Assembly: GCF_007989605.1 (NCBI RefSeq)
Contig: NZ_BJUL01000001.1
Span: forward strand, 310,001-374,000
Source of the DNA: Vreelandella venusta
GTDB taxonomy: Bacteria > Pseudomonadota > Gammaproteobacteria > Pseudomonadales > Halomonadaceae
Length of the DNA stretch: 64,000 nt
Reading direction: 5' to 3'
How positions within the stretch are numbered: position 1 is the first letter of the stretch; each line of letters begins with the position of its first letter. Below are positions 9,937 through 17,972 of the stretch, piece by piece. A program made the position numbers and the translations under genes. Under the pieces are notes generated by a model. The model was not told the DNA's origin. It saw nothing but the letters and a program-made list of their open reading frames with translations, and made no database searches.

Positions 9937-10431
9937 TTGAAAAAAGTATTAATGAGTGCCTGCCTTTTAGGAAAAAAGGTTCGCTATGATGGTGGAGCCC
10001 TTCCTGTGGCTGACCAGATTATTGAGCAGTGGCATTCTGAAAGACGAATTGTTTCTGTCTGCCCTGAGGTCGAGGCGGGAATGAGTATTCCCAGGCAGCC
10101 TGCAGAGATTTTTGAAGGCAATGGTCAGAGCGTAATAAATGGCGAAGCCGATGTGATTGAAAAAGAGGGAGGCAATGTTACTGCCGAGTTTTTGGCAGGC
10201 GCTTCCGTTGCTCTAGATTTATGCCTTAAATTTAATATCAACGTCGCGGTACTGGCAGACTTTAGCCCATCATGCGGAAGCTCCGCTATCTATGATGGCA
10301 GTTTTACCGGCACAAAAGTGCCTGGTATGGGAGTAACCGCCGCACTGCTCCGCCAGCATGGTATCCGGGTGTTTAATCAGTATGAAATAGCGGAGGCCAA
10401 TCAAGCGCTTCTCGCTAAACATGATGATTAA
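9937..10431 (+). CDS. DUF523 family protein
   Basis: 164 residues. The family signature is clear: MSACLLGKKVRYDG at the N-terminus, VCPEVEAGMSIPRQPAEI, and a second conserved Cys-containing loop FSPSCGSSAIYDG, then GVTAALLRQHGI. Three conserved cysteines (C9, C48, C111 by my count) suggest a metal or cluster site, but the biochemical role is not known to me. The start is TTG at 9937 (the frame begins TTGAAAAAAGTA), matching the usual MKKV/MKILVSACL start of the family. Soluble, single gene, with no operon partner. Followed by a 177-bp gap holding a stem-loop. Confidence 0.85.
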   Translation: MKKVLMSACLLGKKVRYDGGALPVADQIIEQWHSERRIVSVCPEVEAGMSIPRQPAEIFEGNGQSVINGEADVIEKEGGNVTAEFLAGASVALDLCLKFNINVAVLADFSPSCGSSAIYDGSFTGTKVPGMGVTAALLRQHGIRVFNQYEIAEANQALLAKHDD

Positions 10432-10470
10432 AGCACCGAGAGCTAATCAGCGATTTTCCAGAAATATATT

Positions 10471-10516
10471 TAGCCGCTGGCCCCAGCCGAATTTTTTCAA
10501 CGGGGGCAAGCGGCTA
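10471..10516. other. large stem-loop in the gap after the DUF523 gene
   Basis: TAGCCGCTGGCCCC (10471-10484) pairs with GGGGCAAGCGGCTA (10503-10516) with one mismatch; the 18-base loop contains a run of six T. It lies between converging genes. A terminator normally has T after, not inside, the stem, so the role is unclear. Confidence 0.5.
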
Positions 10517-10608
10517 ACGTGGTTGTCATCGTTAAGCTGTAACGTCGTAAGAGGCGCTGGTCGCATCGTTAGGCTAACCTGACTCTTGGTGTTCTACGTT
10601 TTACCGGC

Positions 10609-11247
10609 TTAATAACCAACGGTAAACGCTTGCTGAATATGTGTTGGCGTTTCTGCTTCATCAAGCATCGCCACTGCAAAATCCTCCATTGAAATGCGTG
10701 ATTCTCCGTTCTTGTCCATAACAAGCGTATCCGAGCCAAGACGAAAGCTGCCTGTCCGTTTTCCAGGGAGGAGCATGGCGGCAGGAGAGACGTAAGTCCA
10801 CGCTGTGCGAGTTTCGGCAAGGCACCGTTGGTACTGTGCTTGGCAAGCCTTGGCAATTTCTAGTGCTGTTGCCGGTAGAAAATCGGGGGCTGTTAACACT
10901 GTTTCCCCGTTGCGTCCGGGGATGAGTAGTCGAGCGGCTCCGCCCACCAATAGCACACGTTGTTCGGCGAGGGCGCTGTTGAGAATCACATCCGTGAGTT
11001 TCACCAGCAGCGCTTCCTGACCCTCTGGTGGGCGGACAGCGCTGATCAATAAATCCTGACCTTCGACCGCCTGCGCTAGCTGGTGTGAGTCTGATATATC
11101 GGCAACACAGTAGCTTGCTTCAGCAGGTAGCTTATTACGCTGACTTTCAGCTCTTACTACACCTGTGACGTGATGTCCCCGCGCTAACGCCTCACTCATA
11201 ATGCGTGTTCCAACGTCACCTGCGGCACCGAGTATCGCGATTTTCAT
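10609..11247 (-). CDS. NmrA/SDR-like NAD(P)-binding reductase
   Basis: 212 residues from the ATG at 11247, an atypical short-chain dehydrogenase of the NAD(P)H-binding (NmrA/YwnB-like) group. The Rossmann motif GAAGDVGTRI is at residues 7-16, followed by ALARGHHVTGVVR; VLLVGGAARLL and the late WTYVSPAAMLLPG are typical of this group. Substrate unknown; such proteins act as redox sensors or quinone/flavin reductases. AGGA lies 10 bases before the ATG. The frame remains open 40 residues upstream, but that stretch is a translated tandem repeat (QDPLNQDPLNQ) and is not family-like. The gene follows the EamA exporter gene on the same strand (58-bp gap), so it is probably controlled by the MarR regulator. 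Confidence 0.8.
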   Translation of the reverse strand: MKIAILGAAGDVGTRIMSEALARGHHVTGVVRAESQRNKLPAEASYCVADISDSHQLAQAVEGQDLLISAVRPPEGQEALLVKLTDVILNSALAEQRVLLVGGAARLLIPGRNGETVLTAPDFLPATALEIAKACQAQYQRCLAETRTAWTYVSPAAMLLPGKRTGSFRLGSDTLVMDKNGESRISMEDFAVAMLDEAETPTHIQQAFTVGY

Positions 11248-11263
11248 GATAGTTATTCCTTGG

Positions 11264-11308
11264 TTGAGTGGATCTTGATTGAGTGGATCTTGATTGAGTA
11301 GATATTCA
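11264..11308. repeat. three-unit 15-bp tandem repeat
   Basis: TTGAGTGGATCTTGA at 11264-11278 and 11279-11293 (identical), then a diverged copy TTGAGTAGATATTCA at 11294-11308 that reaches into the stop codon of the exporter gene. It fills most of the 58-bp gap upstream of the NmrA-like gene. Confidence 0.9.
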
Positions 11309-12241
11309 GTTAGTACGAGAAAGCTGTTTGGCTTTGCCAATGTTGAGCAGGAAAATACCTGTGCCAATTAAGACAATGCCTAGGAGTAGGCCCTCGGGAG
11401 CGGCTTCTCCTTGGAGGAAGATCGCAACAGGCACCCCCACCACAGCGCCGACGGAACCCAATAAGCTCAGAAATACGGGGCCACCGCTTTTCTGGAGCAG
11501 AAACAGAAGAAAGAACTGGCCTGCGAACACTAGCGCTTGGAGTGCGATCAGCATGATGGGCAAGTGGTGTTGAGTTGGCACACGCAACGAAAAACCTGGT
11601 AGGAAGCCTATTCCTAGCAAGATTACAACGGCGGCAATCAACATGCCGGGGGCCAGAGCGCCGCTCGACACACCTGCCGGCCAGCGTAGGGTTCGGTAAA
11701 TGTTGCCGATGGCTAAGAGGACTGGGCCAGCCAGGGCAACCAGGATCCACAGGTGATTGGCATCAGGTGACGATAGCTTATTGGCTGCTAAGGTGATGGC
11801 ACCCAATAGCGCAGACATAACACCAGCCGCTCGCATAAATTGAAATCTTTCTATTTTCAATAACAGCGCACCAATGTAGGTGAGCAGCGGCGGTAGCGTT
11901 ATGATCAAGGCAACGAACCCAGCCCCCACATGTGGGATAGCGGAGAAAAAGATCAAGTTAGAGCCAGCCACGCCAAGCAGTGCAGATACGGAATAGTATT
12001 CAACTGAACGCAAGCTAATAGGTGGTAAATGACCCCGCAGTGCTGAGACGACCAACAGAATTAATGCTGCCCCAGTGATTGACCAAAACAGAAATGCGAG
12101 TGCAGATAGCTGCATCTCCCCGGCAAATTTAGCCAGATTTGTTGATAGGCCGAGTAGAGCGCCGCCTGACAGTAGATAAATCAATGGTGCGAGCCAGACT
12201 CTCTTTGGTGGGTGTGTCGCAATTGTGTTTGATAATGTCAT
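11306..12241 (-). CDS. EamA-family (DMT superfamily) exporter
   Basis: 311 residues with ten hydrophobic segments in two EamA halves (about residues 14-150 and 163-303), the standard drug/metabolite transporter build. The family exports amino acids, metabolites or drugs; the substrate cannot be read from sequence. It is divergent from a marR-type gene, and a perfect MarR-like palindrome sits 22 bp before its start codon, so repression by that MarR and induction by its ligand are likely. It probably forms an operon with the NmrA-like reductase. Confidence 0.85.
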   Translation of the reverse strand: MTLSNTIATHPPKRVWLAPLIYLLSGGALLGLSTNLAKFAGEMQLSALAFLFWSITGAALILLVVSALRGHLPPISLRSVEYYSVSALLGVAGSNLIFFSAIPHVGAGFVALIITLPPLLTYIGALLLKIERFQFMRAAGVMSALLGAITLAANKLSSPDANHLWILVALAGPVLLAIGNIYRTLRWPAGVSSGALAPGMLIAAVVILLGIGFLPGFSLRVPTQHHLPIMLIALQALVFAGQFFLLFLLQKSGGPVFLSLLGSVGAVVGVPVAIFLQGEAAPEGLLLGIVLIGTGIFLLNIGKAKQLSRTN

Positions 12242-12262
12242 TAGTTATGCTCTCAATTAATG

Positions 12263-12276
12263 TCTTGATATCAAGA
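12263..12276. promoter_or_regulatory. MarR-type operator 1 (perfect 14-bp palindrome)
   Basis: TCTTGATATCAAGA is a perfect palindrome 22 bp upstream of the exporter start. It shares the CTTGA...TCAAG half-sites with the second palindrome 27 bp away (centre to centre). Operator function is inferred. Confidence 0.75.
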
Positions 12277-12289
12277 TATATGCGGACTC

Positions 12290-12303
12290 TCTTGACGTCA
12301 AGA
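12290..12303. promoter_or_regulatory. MarR-type operator 2 (perfect 14-bp palindrome)
   Basis: TCTTGACGTCAAGA, perfect palindrome, 38 bp upstream of the marR-type start. It differs from operator 1 only in the central bases. It is well placed for autoregulation. Confidence 0.75.
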
Positions 12304-12341
12304 TAAATGAGCTACGCAATAATCAGGAGCGCACTACTTCT

Positions 12342-12872
12342 ATGGATCATGTGGATAGAAATCATGTGGATAGAGACCATTTGGATAGAGACCATGTGGA
12401 TAGCATTCTTAATCAGTGGCGGCAGGAAAGGCCTGACCTTAATGTTGCACCCATGGCCACCCTTGGACGGATTAAGCGGCTGAGCCACTGCTTAACCCGT
12501 GAACTGGAAAAGACCTGGACAAAGTACGGGCTTAACGGTGCAAGCTTTGACGTTTTGGCAACCCTTCGCCGAGAAGGTCCCCCGTTTGCGTTATCGCCAG
12601 GGGGATTAATGGCTTCCACCATGGTGACCTCTGGCACTATGACTCACCGTATCAATCTGTTGGAAAAGGCTGGCTTGATTGAGCGGGTCAAGAACCCAGA
12701 GGATGGGCGCGGTTTTTTGATCTCTCTTTCACAGCGTGGGTTTGAATTGATTGATGAAGCGGTTACCGCTCATGTGGAAGCACAGGCGCAGTTGGTGAGT
12801 GCCCTCAGTGAAGAGCAGCTGGCGCAATTAGATACTCTGCTGAAGCAATTCTTAGCGGGGTTAGAGCAGTAG
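12342..12872 (+). CDS. MarR-family transcriptional regulator with a repeat-encoded N-terminus
   Basis: 176 residues; a winged-helix MarR repressor with GASFDVLATLRREGPP, then the recognition helix area and wing at MVTSGTMTHRINLLEKAGLIERVKNPEDGRG. MarR proteins bind as dimers to palindromes and leave DNA when small phenolic or oxidant ligands bind. Two palindromes lie in the intergenic region shared with the exporter. Residues 2-21 are four copies of a five-residue repeat (DHVDR, NHVDR, DHLDR, DHVDS) encoded by 15-bp tandem DNA repeats, not a family feature. AGGAG is 12 bases before the ATG at 12342, a little far. A start within or after the repeat (for example ATG at 12453) cannot be excluded. 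Confidence 0.85.
   Translation: MDHVDRNHVDRDHLDRDHVDSILNQWRQERPDLNVAPMATLGRIKRLSHCLTRELEKTWTKYGLNGASFDVLATLRREGPPFALSPGGLMASTMVTSGTMTHRINLLEKAGLIERVKNPEDGRGFLISLSQRGFELIDEAVTAHVEAQAQLVSALSEEQLAQLDTLLKQFLAGLEQ
12345..12404 (+). repeat. four-unit 15-bp tandem repeat inside the marR-type coding start
   Basis: Units at 12345, 12360, 12375 and 12390, type GATCATGTGGATAGA; 15 bp keeps the reading frame. Each unit differs from a neighbour by one to a few bases. Confidence 0.92.
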
Positions 12873-13049
12873 TGGTGTGCGTTATAGCCGTGTACACATC
12901 AATATTGTCGAGTATCCTAGCTAGGGCAGCACTGCCCAGGCTAAGCGCCCCCATTGAAGCGCTGACATATAAAAGGCGAGCCCAAATCATGTTTTGTGGG
13001 TGATTTTTAATGTTAACGGGGTTGAGTGTTTTTCGTGGGTTGAACAAGA

Positions 13050-13074
13050 GGAAGCCCGGTAAAAACGGGCTTCC
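13050..13074. other. stem-loop between converging genes
   Basis: GGAAGCCCG (13050-13058) and CGGGCTTCC (13066-13074), perfect 9-bp stem with a 7-base A-rich loop. No T-run follows on either side. It lies in the 242-bp gap between the marR-type gene and the dehydrogenase; a weak terminator is possible. Confidence 0.5.
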
Positions 13075-13114
13075 CCTCGCATTAGACGCTAGCGCTCATC
13101 TTGGCTAACGCTGT

Positions 13115-14143
13115 TTATTCGAATCCTTCGAGTACCACTTTTCCAATCATACTCTCGGCCTCCAATTTTTCGTGAGCCTTACGCTGGTTAGTCGCATTGA
13201 TCTTGCCCGCATTGACACCCAACGTACTCTTCAAGATACCCTGATCAACCAGCGCGGCGACTTCATTCAGCAGCTTTTGCTGGGCCACCATATCTGTGGT
13301 CTTATACATGGAACGGGTAAACATGAACTCCCAGTGCAAGGAGAGACTTTTACTCTTTAGTGCACGTACATTCAGTGCTTCAGGATCGTCGATCAAGCCA
13401 AACTGACCTTGAGGCTTCAGTGCAGCAACAATCTCGTCAAGATGCTCTTCGGTGTGGTTAAGGCTGACAACATGGTCAACTTCTCCAACCTCTAATTCCT
13501 GCAGTTGCTTACTCAGCGATGCTTTATGATTGATAACATGATGCGCACCTAACTGTTCCAACCAGGCCTGACTTTCCGCCCGAGAGGCCGTGGCAATAAC
13601 GGTCAGACTGGTTAGTTGGCTCGCCAGCTGAACCAGAATGGAGCCAACACCCCCAGCAGCACCGATAACCAGCAGTTTCTCACCTGCGTGCTTCCGACCG
13701 GGCTTGATGTTCAGTCGGTCGAATAGCATTTCCCAAGCGGTAATGGCTGTCAGCGGCAACGCAGCGGCACTAGCGAAATCGAGAGAGCTGGGCTTGCGAC
13801 CGACAATACGCTCGTCCACCAGCTGGTATTGAGCATTACTGCCCTGGCGGCTGAGATCCCCAGCATACCAAACAGCATCGCCGGGCTTGAAAGCGCTAAC
13901 CTTCTCTCCCACAGATGTCACAATACCTGCAGCGTCCCAGCCAAGAACCTTCCAGCTACCTTGGTCAGGAGCGACATTGGCGCGAATTTTGGTATCCACC
14001 GGGTTAACCGCCACGGCTTTCACTTCAACCAGTACATCGTGCCCGCTGGGTTCCGGTATCGGCAGTTCGATATCGCAGAGTGATGCCTCCTCCTGAATCC
14101 GCAGAGCCTGTTGGTAGCCGATTGCTTTCATTGTCTGTGCCAT
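13115..14143 (-). CDS. zinc-independent medium-chain dehydrogenase/quinone oxidoreductase (ZADH type)
   Basis: 342 residues, MDR superfamily. N-terminal GroES-like half (residues 1-125, VLGWDAAGIVTSVGEKVSAFKPGDAVWY) and a C-terminal Rossmann half with GAAGGVGSILVQLA near residue 160. The cysteine ligands of the catalytic and structural zinc sites are absent, as in the zinc-binding-domain-lacking quinone oxidoreductase/enone reductase branch. It probably reduces quinones or alpha,beta-unsaturated carbonyls with NADPH. GGAG precedes the ATG. The gene lies 27 bp after an old-yellow-enzyme gene on the same strand, so both are likely one transcript controlled by the divergent LysR. Confidence 0.85.
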   Translation of the reverse strand: MAQTMKAIGYQQALRIQEEASLCDIELPIPEPSGHDVLVEVKAVAVNPVDTKIRANVAPDQGSWKVLGWDAAGIVTSVGEKVSAFKPGDAVWYAGDLSRQGSNAQYQLVDERIVGRKPSSLDFASAAALPLTAITAWEMLFDRLNIKPGRKHAGEKLLVIGAAGGVGSILVQLASQLTSLTVIATASRAESQAWLEQLGAHHVINHKASLSKQLQELEVGEVDHVVSLNHTEEHLDEIVAALKPQGQFGLIDDPEALNVRALKSKSLSLHWEFMFTRSMYKTTDMVAQQKLLNEVAALVDQGILKSTLGVNAGKINATNQRKAHEKLEAESMIGKVVLEGFE

Positions 14144-14170
14144 GCTGTACTCCAGTTTTATCTGAAAATT

Positions 14171-15262
14171 TTAAGTCGCCGAGTAAGCGGGGTAGGTCGT
14201 ATAGCCCTCGGCATCACCGCCGAAAAGGCTGTCACTTTGAAAGCTGGCCAAAGGCAAACAGTGATGTAAGCGCATAGGCAGGTCGGGGTTTGCGATAAAC
14301 GGACGACCGAATGCCACCAAGTCAGACAGCCCAGCATCGATCATTTGACTGGCTCGTTCCTTGTCATAGCGTCCAGCCACAATCAGCGTGCCCTGATACA
14401 CTTGACGAAGCGCTAGGCGGAAATCGCTCGGTATCTCGGGGGCATCATCCCAGTCAGCTTCAACCAGATGGATATACCCGATACCCAGTTCCTGTAGCTG
14501 AGTTGCCGCGTGCAGAATGGTGGGGATAACATCTGGGCAGTTCATGCCACGCGCCGTAATAAACGGGGCCAGGCGCACGCCTACTTTTTCAGCACCCACT
14601 TCGTTTGCCACTGCTTCGGCAACCTCAATCAGAAAACGTACTCGGTTGTCACGACTGCCACCATAAGCGTCTGAGCGCATATTCGAGGTGGTGCGTAGAA
14701 ATTGATCAATCAGGTAGCCATTGGCGGCATGAATCTCAACACCATCAAAACCGGCTTCCATGGCGTTCCGAGCGGCCTGTCGATAGTCCTCTACCACGCC
14801 TTGAATCTCTTCGGCTTCCAGTGCGCGTGGCGTTGGGCAGGGCACCATGCCACCCGCACCGTTTTCATCTGCCATCCAGATTTTGGCGTCGGGGTTGATG
14901 GCCGAGGGTGCTACAGGCAAAGCCCCTTGATGAAAATCAGGGTGCGACATTCGCCCTACATGCCATAGCTGGAGGTATATAAACCCAGCCTCGGCATGAA
15001 CCGCATCTGTCACTTTGCGCCAGCCGTCCACCTGCTCAGCACTATGGATACCGGGAGTGAAGCTATACCCCTGTCCTTGCTGGGAAATCTGCGACGCCTC
15101 CGTAATGATCAAACCAGCACTGGCGCGTTGCGCGTAATACCGAGCCATAAGTGAATTGGGGATGTTGCCCGGCTGAGTACTGCGAGCACGTGTCATTGGG
15201 GCCATGACGATACGGTTATGCAGAGACTTTCCCGACAGCGAATATGAGCTGAATAGCTTCAT
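14171..15262 (-). CDS. old yellow enzyme family alkene reductase (NemA-like)
   Basis: 363 residues, FMN TIM barrel. It reduces activated C=C bonds of electrophiles such as N-ethylmaleimide and enones with NAD(P)H. Seen: NRIVMAPMTRARS near residue 17, YYAQRASAGLIITEASQISQQGQGY, QLWHVGRMSHP, and the substrate-binding His/Asn pair in GVEIHAANGYLIDQFL. Size and motifs fit NemA/XenB-type enzymes. GGAG lies before the start. First gene of a two-gene unit with the medium-chain dehydrogenase; divergent LysR upstream. Confidence 0.92.
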   Translation of the reverse strand: MKLFSSYSLSGKSLHNRIVMAPMTRARSTQPGNIPNSLMARYYAQRASAGLIITEASQISQQGQGYSFTPGIHSAEQVDGWRKVTDAVHAEAGFIYLQLWHVGRMSHPDFHQGALPVAPSAINPDAKIWMADENGAGGMVPCPTPRALEAEEIQGVVEDYRQAARNAMEAGFDGVEIHAANGYLIDQFLRTTSNMRSDAYGGSRDNRVRFLIEVAEAVANEVGAEKVGVRLAPFITARGMNCPDVIPTILHAATQLQELGIGYIHLVEADWDDAPEIPSDFRLALRQVYQGTLIVAGRYDKERASQMIDAGLSDLVAFGRPFIANPDLPMRLHHCLPLASFQSDSLFGGDAEGYTTYPAYSAT

Positions 15263-15569
15263 GAGTGACTCCTTTGATTAACTGGGTAGTGTTGATCGCA
15301 TGCCATTGCCATCCACTAAGCTGACTCATCTACAGATAAGACAGCGGCATATCGGGATGGGAAAATCGTGCGACTCCACTGCTGTGCATCGCCATCAGTC
15401 GGGCCTAAAACTTGGCTAGCGACCGGTAATAGAAACGCCATTGCGAGATAAAGAGAGATATGGCGACTTCTGAACTAGCGGAATGCACTACAAACACAAG
15501 CAGCTTATTTGACCTGATCGGTTTGAAAAACTAGCCTTGTGAACAAATTCTTTCAAAAAAAATTTGAAT
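15263..15569. promoter_or_regulatory. divergent control region between the alkene reductase and lysR genes
   Basis: 307 bp with no gene that I can support. Near its right end TTCAAA (15552-15557) and TTTGAA (15563-15568) form an inverted repeat with a 5-base A spacer next to the LysR start, a possible autoregulatory site. Nothing else clear was found. Confidence 0.4.
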
Positions 15570-16469
15570 ATGCGCTCTATCCAGGATCTCAAGATTTTTA
15601 TCGAAACCGCTCGTCAGGGAAGCCTTTCGGCCGCTGCCAGGCTGCTGGATCTATCACCTGCTGCGACAAGTGCAGCAGTAAAAAGGCTGGAAGCTGAACT
15701 CGGCGTGCCGCTGTTTATCCGGTCAACCCGTCACTTGCGCCTGACTCATCAGGGCGAGACCTTTCTTGGTCACTGTCAGCAGGCACTCCAACTACTGGAT
15801 GATGGCTGCCAAGCTATACAGAAAGGTCAAACCGTTATTCAGGATGTGCTGCAACTATCCATGCCATCCGATATAGGTCGGAACTTACTACTCGGCTGGT
15901 TAGATGAGTTTCTCGACCTATATCCGCAGATCGACCTGCGTATTCAACTATCCGACCGATTGGTTAATATATATCGCCAACCGGTTGATATCGCTTTACG
16001 TTACGGGGAATTGCCGGACTCCAGCTTGATCGCTGTGCCGCTTGTGCCAGACAACCGGCGTGTTCTCTGCGCCTCGCCTGAATATGTCCAACAGTTCGGC
16101 ACGCCGCTTCGTCCTGAGGATTTAACGAAACATAACTGCCTCTGTTTTATGCTCGGTGAAGACGTGCATGGCCGCTGGCGTTTTTGGAAAAACGCTCAGG
16201 AAGTGTCAGTGAAAGTGAGGGGCAGCCGTGTCGCCGATGATGGTGAGGCAGTGCGGCGCTGGGCCCTGGCCGGCAAAGGAATCGCTTACAAGGCTCGTTT
16301 GGATGTTATTGAAGATTTGAGTAATGGGCGCCTGGTTCCTCTGTGCGAAGACTGGGAGACTGAACGCACGCCGTTCAATCTGATTTGTGCCGATCGGCGC
16401 CAGTTTAGTCCAGCGGTTCAGGCGCTGAGACAGTTTCTTTCGTCACGACTCGAGAAGCTTTCAGCCTGA
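15570..16469 (+). CDS. LysR-family transcriptional regulator
   Basis: 299 residues from the ATG at 15570 (the frame can be extended two codons to a TTG, which is not needed). N-terminal winged helix DLKIFIETARQGSLSAAARLLDLSPAATSAAVKRLEAELGVPLFIRSTRHLRLT, then the type 2 periplasmic-binding-like effector domain (IALRYGELPDSSL, CFMLGEDVHGRWRFW). The CrgA/PA-type group of LysR proteins often control quinone and enone reductases. It is divergent from the alkene reductase/dehydrogenase pair, which is its likely target. Confidence 0.88.
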   Translation: MRSIQDLKIFIETARQGSLSAAARLLDLSPAATSAAVKRLEAELGVPLFIRSTRHLRLTHQGETFLGHCQQALQLLDDGCQAIQKGQTVIQDVLQLSMPSDIGRNLLLGWLDEFLDLYPQIDLRIQLSDRLVNIYRQPVDIALRYGELPDSSLIAVPLVPDNRRVLCASPEYVQQFGTPLRPEDLTKHNCLCFMLGEDVHGRWRFWKNAQEVSVKVRGSRVADDGEAVRRWALAGKGIAYKARLDVIEDLSNGRLVPLCEDWETERTPFNLICADRRQFSPAVQALRQFLSSRLEKLSA

Positions 16470-16519
16470 TTTCCTTTGTGTAATATGAGTTGTCATTTTT
16501 AATCGATACAGAGGGTTTG

Positions 16520-16993
16520 ATGTCTGGTCAGAGTGGCTGTGAGTTTCAAGAGACGTCGGAACAACGCCCGGTGGTCGCAACCATCGCCGTTCTATTAAAA
16601 GATGATAAAGTACTCTTAGTGCGTCGCTCTAACCCACCTGATGCTGGTCGGTGGGGCTTTCCAGGTGGAAAAATTGAGCGAGGCGAAACCATAGAAGAAG
16701 CTGCGCTGAGAGAGCTTTACGAGGAAACAAATGTTATTGCCAACGTGCATAGAGTGTTCAATGCTGTTGACGTATTAGACTTCAATAAACGTGGTGAGCT
16801 TGAATATCATTTTGTGCTTGTGGCTGTACTCTGTGTATGGGTCTCAGGTGAGCCCTTCGCGGGTGATGATGCACTAGATGCCTGCTTCTTTAATCTGGAT
16901 GATGTAAATGAAAAAAATCTGGCGCTTAGCTTAGATGTTGAAAAAGTGGCAAGACAAGCTCTGGCTGTATATGAAAATGAGCTAGTTGAGTAA
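16520..16993 (+). CDS. Nudix hydrolase
   Basis: 157 residues from the ATG at 16520 (AGAGGG upstream). The Nudix box runs from G50 to V72: G-x5-E (E56), then RELYEETNV with R64, E65, E68 and E69 as magnesium ligands. The usual glycine near the end of the box is Asn here. N-terminal VATIAVLLKDDKVLLVRRSNPPDAGRWGFPGG resembles MutT/ADP-ribose pyrophosphatase-type enzymes with nucleotide or NADH-type substrates; the exact substrate is unknown. Base composition is AT-richer than neighbours, as in the following methyltransferase gene. Confidence 0.85.
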   Translation: MSGQSGCEFQETSEQRPVVATIAVLLKDDKVLLVRRSNPPDAGRWGFPGGKIERGETIEEAALRELYEETNVIANVHRVFNAVDVLDFNKRGELEYHFVLVAVLCVWVSGEPFAGDDALDACFFNLDDVNEKNLALSLDVEKVARQALAVYENELVE

Positions 16994-17080
16994 GGTTGGT
17001 TTTAACTTCCAATCTCTTCTAAGCAAGATATTTTGGAATCGCCGTTTAGTGCATTGATACCTAAGGAGTAGGGTGGCTTT

Positions 17081-17842
17081 ATGGATAATGAGTATGGATC
17101 TCTAGCCTCCTGGGTTTACCATGTGGACAAACCCATTGGCCGAACGTTTGGAGATATTGAGTTTTATTTGTCACGCCTCAAGGACACTAACGGGCCAATT
17201 TTAGAGCCTGCGGTTGGTAATGGAAGGTTTCTTATACCACTGCTTGAGGCTGGTCATGTTGTCCATGGCTTTGATGCCTCTCCTCATATGTTGGAGATCT
17301 GCAAGAAGGAGCTTTCTAAAAGGAATTTAACCGATAATGTCAGCAAGCAAAATTTTGAAGACTTTGTCTACAAGGAGACGTTTGCTGCTGTAGTAATGCC
17401 TGCAGGGTCTATTCAGTTAATTAAGTCGCCTGTTGCATGCTTAGACTTTCTTAAGCGCTTAAAAGCCTGCTTGTCAGAGTCGGGTAAAATTATTGTAGAT
17501 ATAGACTCATTGGCTTTTATGCTTGATTCTGGGCCTGAAGCGCGCATGTGGAATTTAGGCGCGGATATGCTGACCTTAACAGAATCAAGGGTGAAGACCA
17601 GCTATTTACATCAGACCACAGCTTCTCAATTGAGGTATGAACACTGGCGTGCAGGAAGTTTAGTCTCTTCAGAGTTGGAGATTTTTTCTCTGCGCTTTTG
17701 GGGTGTTTTTGAATTCAGAAGTTTGTTGCATGAAGCCGGGTTTAAAAATGTTTCTATTACGTTGGACTATAAACACCCGTTTTCAATCAGTGATAGCGAT
17801 GTGGAATCACCTAGCGCAATTACTTTTGAAGCCTCATTATAA
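17081..17842 (+). CDS. class I SAM-dependent methyltransferase
   Basis: 253 residues. SAM-binding motif I is ILEPAVGNGRFLIPLLEAGHVVHGFDASPHML at about residues 45-76, with the acidic residue at the end of strand 2 (GFDAS); FAAVVMPAGSIQLI corresponds to motif post-II. Substrate unknown. GGAG is 13 bases before the ATG. The gene is visibly AT-richer and uses codons such as TTA, AGG and AAA more than neighbours, so it may have been acquired together with the preceding Nudix gene. Otherwise unremarkable. Confidence 0.82.
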   Translation: MDNEYGSLASWVYHVDKPIGRTFGDIEFYLSRLKDTNGPILEPAVGNGRFLIPLLEAGHVVHGFDASPHMLEICKKELSKRNLTDNVSKQNFEDFVYKETFAAVVMPAGSIQLIKSPVACLDFLKRLKACLSESGKIIVDIDSLAFMLDSGPEARMWNLGADMLTLTESRVKTSYLHQTTASQLRYEHWRAGSLVSSELEIFSLRFWGVFEFRSLLHEAGFKNVSITLDYKHPFSISDSDVESPSAITFEASL

Positions 17843-17899
17843 ATAGCTAAGCGGGCCTGGAAGTGTCTCTCAAGGTTGCAGTGTCTCGATAGGTAATGG

Positions 17900-17933
17900 A
17901 TGCAACACCGACCAAATAGGGGAGGTGTTGCAT
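17900..17933. terminator. stem-loop between converging methyltransferase and phzF-like genes
   Basis: ATGCAACACC (17900-17909) and GGTGTTGCAT (17924-17933) form a perfect 10-bp stem with a 14-base loop in the 130-bp convergent gap. No T-run follows, so a bidirectional terminator role is only plausible. Confidence 0.45.
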
Positions 17934-17972
17934 GCAGGATTTGTCGACCCAGCTATGAGCGTATAGCAATAA

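Noticed and set aside
12805-13047. 80-residue minus-strand frame after the marR-type gene
   Set aside because: Overlaps the end of the marR-type gene, has no family features and no ribosome-binding site.
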